From contig WLWS01000002.1 of assembly GCA_012103475.1 (NCBI GenBank), positions 248,001-312,000 on the forward strand: 64,000 nucleotides of DNA. The letters are read 5' to 3'. Each line of letters starts with the position of its first letter. The stretch's first letter is position 1. Positions 59,858 to 64,000 of the stretch are shown here, piece after piece. Made by a program: the position numbers and the translations under genes. The notes beneath the pieces were generated by a model. That model had not been told where the DNA came from. It saw only the letters and a list, made by a program, of their open reading frames with translations, and did not search any database. This stretch comes from Gammaproteobacteria bacterium (GTDB lineage Bacteria; Pseudomonadota; Gammaproteobacteria; Eutrophobiales; Eutrophobiaceae).

Positions 59858-62800
59858 TTAGCGGGTTTCTACGCTAATAGGACTATCCTTATAGTTTTTC
59901 AACTGTTCATAGAGAAACATTGGCGAGTGATGTGAGTTCTGAACGATGAAGCCATCACCGTAGAGCGCATCTTGAACGGCTGCGCTGATAGAAAGCAGGG
60001 GCGCTCCACCACCTTCACCCATACCTTTGGCGCCGTTGTAGCTGAATGGTGAAGGTGATTCCATATTTTCGTATTTCAGTTCCGGCATATTGTTTATGGT
60101 AATTGGCGCATAGTCTGTAAATGAACCACAAATAACGTTGCCATCTTTGTCGTGAGGCATGGTCTCAAGTAAAGCCGCGGCAATCCCATGCCCGGCACCA
60201 CCGTGAGACTGACCTTCCACAATCATATGATTAATCACAGTGCCGCAGTCATCAACTATGCCGTAATCCAGTATCTTTGTTTGTGCCGTTTCTTTGTTTA
60301 TTTCAATGACGGCAATATGAAGTTGCATGGCATATGTCAGCGTCAGGTTGCCATATTTCTTCTCTTTGTCTACAGTTTGGAACGGGGCAACATAGACGTG
60401 GCGTACATTACAATGCAAGTCACGAAGCTCTTCAGGTAACGCCGCTGTATTATAATTAACTAAATTCGACAGAGCCCAGAAATTTATATTCTTGTCGGGG
60501 CTTCCCGCAACACGTATTTCAGGACCCATTTCTCCAACACCGAATTCCAGATCGTCTTCGTTTGCTTCGAGAGAAAAAGCGGCAAGCTTTTTCATTTCAT
60601 CTCGTAGTTTCACAGCCGCACCATGCACTGCCGACAACCCGGTCACGGCGAATTGACTGGCGTAAGTACCACCGGTACCAGTGTTTGTATTGCGTTCGGT
60701 GTCGAATCCAGTTTTGACGTTGATGAAGTCGGTGTCGATTCCAAGCACTTCCGCAGCAACCTGTGCGGAAGTTGTTTCGTGTCCCTGTCCCTGCGGAAAC
60801 GAGCCTACAGCAATGTTTACTGTTCCGTCCAGATCCAACTTTGCTGTAGATGCTTGTGACTGACCGGTAAAGGGCAGAAATGGATTAATAATCTGTGATT
60901 GACCGAAGTTATTGGTACCGGAATCAAGGGTAGTACCGATGCCAATACCGATATAGCGACCTTCCTTGCGGGCTTCTTCCTGTTTCTTTTTCCACTCATC
61001 CCAGCCAACCAGATCTTTCGCTTTCTGTAGCATCGTTGGCAAATCGCCGGAGTCATAGACGCAACCATTTGGCGTTGTATAGGGGAACTCTTTAATGTAA
61101 TTGCGCAGACGGATCTCATCAGCTGGAATGCCGAGTTCATGGCCACAAACGTCGATGATGCGTTCCATAAACCAGAGGTGCGGCAAGCGAGAATATCCAC
61201 GATTCGGGGCTGTTGGACTTTTGTTAGTAACCACCTGACGCATGTCTATCTTCATATTGCGCAATTTATAAGTCGCTGGCATTACCTGTGCCCAGATGAC
61301 GCAGGCCAGTGGTTCATAACGCGGGTACGCACCGCAATCATCTACATGCGTCGAACGAATTGCCGTAATCACGCCCTCTTTATCAAGAGCAACTTCGGTA
61401 TCGAAAAAATTACGCTCACTGCCGTGACCACCTGACATCATGTGTTCACTTCGGGTCTCCAGCCATTTCACTGGTGCTCCACCGGCTTTCTTGGAGGCTA
61501 AAGCTGCCAGAGCCATGAAGGGGTAAACGCTAATCTTATTACCGAAGGCGCCACCAATATCATGCGTGCGTAACCTGATCTTGTCCGAGCTAAGGTTAAG
61601 TGCTGGTCCAATCATAGCAATCGGCACAGCCATAATGGCATTACAAAACAGGTCGAGTTCGTCTAGCTGATTCCAGGTTGCAACTACGGCCGTGCATTCA
61701 AGTGCAGTACTACCGTAGCGGTGAAATTTCAGATCATCGATTTTAACGACATGTTTTGCCTCGTCGAATGCCTTATCAACTTCTCCATATTCATATTCAC
61801 CCTGCCAGGTGTAGTTGCTACCAACCTGTTCGTGGAGCACGGTTTTGGCTTCCATTGCCTCCCGGCAATCTACAACGACGGGTAGTGTTTCGTAATCTAT
61901 CTCAACCAGCTGAGCGGCATCTGTGGCAAGTTGTGCTGATTCGGCAATGACCGCTACTACCGGGTCACCCTGATACCTGGCAACATCTACTGCCAGACAG
62001 TAATCCTCAATAAGAGCACTAGGTTCAGGTCCAAGCTGTGTAAAAGCGTTGGACTGGGCTTTTACCTCCGTACCGGTAAGAGTGCAGACAACGCCGGGCA
62101 AAGCCTCTGCAGCACTGACATCAATACTCACTATCTTTGCATGTGCGTAGGGTGAACGTACACAAACCATGTGTAACATTCCGGCAGGATGGAAATCGTC
62201 GGTAAACAGGCCCTGACCTCGGATCAGTCGCATGTCCTCTTTGCGTGGAAGCCGCTTTTCGGATCGTTTGGCAGAGAGAATCTTGGAAATTTTAGACTGA
62301 TTCTCCGTTCGACGGGCTAGCTGGTCTTCAGTCAGTCCGGCCAGTCCTGCTGAAATTATTGATTCCGCAGGCGATGAATCGTTTATCGCTTCTGTAGATT
62401 CCCCTGCGTCCGACTTTCTGAGTATGCGCGCTAACCAGCCATCGGCTTTTGCTTTGCTTTCAGTTTTTTGCGGGTTTTTCGATAGCGCGTTCTGCAGACT
62501 ACTGATCAGTTTGTTGATTTCTTTTTCCGCGTAGCCCTGCATTCCGCCGCCGGCCAGTGAGAGTATCTTGCCAACTAATTGCGTCTCACCCTGCCATTTA
62601 ACCAGAGTGCCATCGCCGCTTTCTTCAAGCTCAAAAGACGATATCATTTTATATGCACCCTGCATGACTTTACCCTGACCAATATAGCGGGCGCGAAGGG
62701 GAGCCTCGGCTTCATCAAGTACGAGTTCAGTGGATGCTGTGCCGCGGATTTTTCCAATCCCGACTTTAACGCGCAGAAGTGCTGTACGTTCGTCTTTCAT

Positions 62801-62917
62801 TTCCAGACTGTGGAAAGTGGGCAGCATAGGCGCAAACTGTTCCGGGTCAGATAGAATTGCGAAGACCTTATCTCTTGTCTGGTCGACTTTAAATTCGCCT
62901 GTAAATTTCATTTCCAT
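59858..62917 (-). CDS. Fusion of CoxG-like domain and molybdenum hydroxylase large subunit
   Basis: The 1,019-residue protein starts at the ATG at 62915-62917 after AGGAGGG. Residues about 1-150 form a CoxG-type SRPBCC domain (MEMKFTGEFKVDQTRDKVFAILSDPEQFAPMLP across the start). A charged linker (about 150-225) follows, then a complete xanthine dehydrogenase-type large subunit: DDFHPAGMLHMVCVRSPYAHAKI, GGAFGNKISVYPFMALAALA, the active-site loop PNRGYSRLP and the catalytic glutamate in KGMGEGGGAPLL. CoxG is normally a separate protein. The loop does not match either common CO dehydrogenase signature (AYXCSFR or AYRGAGR). It is cotranscribed with the iron-sulfur and FAD subunits. Confidence 0.9.
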   Translation of the reverse strand: MEMKFTGEFKVDQTRDKVFAILSDPEQFAPMLPTFHSLEMKDERTALLRVKVGIGKIRGTASTELVLDEAEAPLRARYIGQGKVMQGAYKMISSFELEESGDGTLVKWQGETQLVGKILSLAGGGMQGYAEKEINKLISSLQNALSKNPQKTESKAKADGWLARILRKSDAGESTEAINDSSPAESIISAGLAGLTEDQLARRTENQSKISKILSAKRSEKRLPRKEDMRLIRGQGLFTDDFHPAGMLHMVCVRSPYAHAKIVSIDVSAAEALPGVVCTLTGTEVKAQSNAFTQLGPEPSALIEDYCLAVDVARYQGDPVVAVIAESAQLATDAAQLVEIDYETLPVVVDCREAMEAKTVLHEQVGSNYTWQGEYEYGEVDKAFDEAKHVVKIDDLKFHRYGSTALECTAVVATWNQLDELDLFCNAIMAVPIAMIGPALNLSSDKIRLRTHDIGGAFGNKISVYPFMALAALASKKAGGAPVKWLETRSEHMMSGGHGSERNFFDTEVALDKEGVITAIRSTHVDDCGAYPRYEPLACVIWAQVMPATYKLRNMKIDMRQVVTNKSPTAPNRGYSRLPHLWFMERIIDVCGHELGIPADEIRLRNYIKEFPYTTPNGCVYDSGDLPTMLQKAKDLVGWDEWKKKQEEARKEGRYIGIGIGTTLDSGTNNFGQSQIINPFLPFTGQSQASTAKLDLDGTVNIAVGSFPQGQGHETTSAQVAAEVLGIDTDFINVKTGFDTERNTNTGTGGTYASQFAVTGLSAVHGAAVKLRDEMKKLAAFSLEANEDDLEFGVGEMGPEIRVAGSPDKNINFWALSNLVNYNTAALPEELRDLHCNVRHVYVAPFQTVDKEKKYGNLTLTYAMQLHIAVIEINKETAQTKILDYGIVDDCGTVINHMIVEGQSHGGAGHGIAAALLETMPHDKDGNVICGSFTDYAPITINNMPELKYENMESPSPFSYNGAKGMGEGGGAPLLSISAAVQDALYGDGFIVQNSHHSPMFLYEQLKNYKDSPISVETR

Positions 62918-62921
62918 GTTG

Positions 62922-63410
62922 TTAACCCTCCTGCAATGCTTTGGCGGCAGACTGTACCGACTTAATGATATTCTGGTAACCGGTACAGCGACAGACATTG
63001 CCGGCCAGACGTTTGCGAATGTCTTTGACACTTGGATCCGGATTCTCAGCCAGCAGCGCTAAAGAGGACATCAACATTCCAGGCGTACAATAGCCACATT
63101 GAAGTCCGTGACATTCTGAAAAGGCTTGTTGCAGCGGATGCAATTGTCCATCCTGTTCAAGACCTTCAACTGTAAGCACCTCGCCACCGTCGGCTTGCAC
63201 GGCAAGCAGTGTGCAGGACTTAATCGCCTCGCCATTCAAAATGATGGTGCAGGCTCCGCAATAGCTGGTGTCACAGCCTACGTGAGTTCCGGTAAGTTGT
63301 AGATTTTCACGGATGAACTCCACCAGTAACAGTCTTGGTTCGACTTCACGACGAACACTCTTGCCATTAACGGTAATTTCTACTTCAATAGTTTCTTTAG
63401 CATCAGACAT
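62922..63410 (-). CDS. Molybdenum hydroxylase [2Fe-2S] subunit (CoxS-like)
   Basis: The 162-residue small subunit starts at the ATG at 63408-63410, overlapping the end of the FAD subunit gene; an upstream GTG/ATG option adds 12 residues. Cluster motifs are [16 protein letters not shown] and CGYCTPGM ... CRCTGYQN. It is 4 bp upstream of the fused large subunit gene. Confidence 0.93.
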   Translation of the reverse strand: MSDAKETIEVEITVNGKSVRREVEPRLLLVEFIRENLQLTGTHVGCDTSYCGACTIILNGEAIKSCTLLAVQADGGEVLTVEGLEQDGQLHPLQQAFSECHGLQCGYCTPGMLMSSLALLAENPDPSVKDIRKRLAGNVCRCTGYQNIIKSVQSAAKALQEG

Positions 63411-64000
63411 AGTCATGCGTTCCATCAATATTAGAGCCGCCGGCACGATTTATTGCCGTCGCAGCAGTCTTTAAAAACAGTGATCTCAGAATTTCCTGCT
63501 TGAATTCAGCGGAGCCCCTGGCATCAGAGGGGGGACTGGACTCGGCTACCAGCTTTTCAGCTGCCTGCTTTAGCAGTTCTTCAGTTAGTTTGTTTCCCTT
63601 TAATATGGCTTCTGCATCTGCAGAGATGATCGGTTTGGGGCCGGCTGAGCCAAGTGCGAGACTGATTTCTTTGCATTTACCCGCATCATCGAGCGTCAAT
63701 TGGATAGCAACCGATGCGGCGGGGTAGGCGGGAGCCGCCTTTTTAAAACCGATATAGGCGCCACCACTGTTAGCAGGTGGCTGAGGTATCTGAATTTCAG
63801 TAACCAGTTCAGCATCTCCAAGGCATGTGGTATAGGAATCCACAATAAAATCCCTGATACCGACTGTTCGGCTACCCTCAGGCCCCTGGCAAACAATCTT
63901 TGCATCAAGCACGAAAAGCAAAGCCGGCCAATCACTGCTGGGGTCGGCGACACTGACTGAACCACCGATGGTTCCAAGGCTCCGCACCTGTGGATCAGCA
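63403..64000 (-). CDS. Molybdenum hydroxylase FAD-binding subunit (CoxM-like), C-terminal part
   Basis: This is the first visible gene of the second hydroxylase operon, continuing past the right edge. The readable part begins [20 protein letters not shown], the second FAD-binding motif, and ends with the C-terminal domain ([24 protein letters not shown]). About 199 codons are present, roughly the last two-thirds of a normal 290-residue subunit. It overlaps the iron-sulfur gene by 8 bp. Confidence 0.92.
   Translation of the reverse strand, partial: ADPQVRSLGTIGGSVSVADPSSDWPALLFVLDAKIVCQGPEGSRTVGIRDFIVDSYTTCLGDAELVTEIQIPQPPANSGGAYIGFKKAAPAYPAASVAIQLTLDDAGKCKEISLALGSAGPKPIISADAEAILKGNKLTEELLKQAAEKLVAESSPPSDARGSAEFKQEILRSLFLKTAATAINRAGGSNIDGTHDYV

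Noticed and set aside
1..64000. CRISPR arrays, rRNA, tRNA genes, prophage or insertion sequences
   Set aside because: No repeat-spacer pattern, RNA gene core, transposase or phage structural gene was recognised.

Overview
This window looks like a chromosomal segment of a free-living, aerobic, metabolically versatile gammaproteobacterium, probably marine. SlyD, RdgC, ArfB, a YbcJ-like S4 protein, MetH under an SAH riboswitch, and the codon style all fit. No rRNA, tRNA, CRISPR array, phage module or insertion sequence was recognised, and the species cannot be named from this sequence alone.

Layout. 1-2404: the 5' two-thirds of metH (minus strand) with an S-adenosylhomocysteine riboswitch in its leader. 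2539-8200: a sulfur block. It holds a type II sulfide:quinone oxidoreductase convergent with a two-gene operon for periplasmic methanethiol oxidase (mtoX) and an unusual single-chain fusion of a SCO1/SenC copper chaperone with a MauG/CcpA-type di-haem peroxidase. 8220-13302: assorted housekeeping-like genes (cobalamin adenosyltransferase, MBL-fold hydrolase, ArfB, an oxidoreductase, small membrane proteins, a LysE-type exporter). 13406-15804: a run of small, minus-strand, AT-rich genes separated by three clear attC sites, which is a cluster of integron gene cassettes with no integrase in view. 16137-20942: truncated haemoglobin and a three-subunit molybdopterin oxidoreductase (Mo, 4x[4Fe-4S] and NrfD-type anchor subunits).

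21017-32170 appears to be one regulon. The molybdopterin operon diverges from an xdhC-coxM-coxS-coxL-like molybdenum hydroxylase operon ending in a DUF3179 membrane protein. The 18-bp perfect palindrome between them overlaps the predicted -35 boxes of both promoters. The same core (TACG-N4-CGTA) recurs in front of a coxG-like gene and upstream of a tetR gene that heads coxD/coxE accessory genes.

32309-36697 encodes a biotin-dependent, sodium-pumping glutaconyl-CoA decarboxylase (gcdA, an overlooked 41-residue subunit, gcdB, gcdC) with an acyl-CoA dehydrogenase. Divergent from it are a MarR regulator and an operon for a Rieske dioxygenase (alpha and beta), an acyl-CoA ligase, a thiolase-like/DUF35 pair and an SDR (36904-43417). 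This is plausibly one catabolic unit for an aromatic or alicyclic acid passing through glutaryl/glutaconyl-CoA. 43423-47033 carries both structural subunits of a tryptophan-tryptophylquinone amine dehydrogenase without the usual maturation genes, plus a MarR regulator and an Nramp-like transporter. 47052-49529 is a cofE / cofDC set for coenzyme F420 side-chain assembly. 49656-59840 mixes signalling (PAS-GGDEF-EAL, Cache-HAMP-SpoIIE phosphatase), a stand-alone molybdopterin oxidoreductase, SlyD, RdgC and a GST/SspA-like protein. From 59858 to the right edge is a second molybdenum hydroxylase operon whose large subunit carries an N-terminal CoxG domain.

The common theme is redox chemistry with costly cofactors (Mo-pterin, TTQ, F420, biotin, B12, c-haem) and one-carbon/sulfur metabolism.
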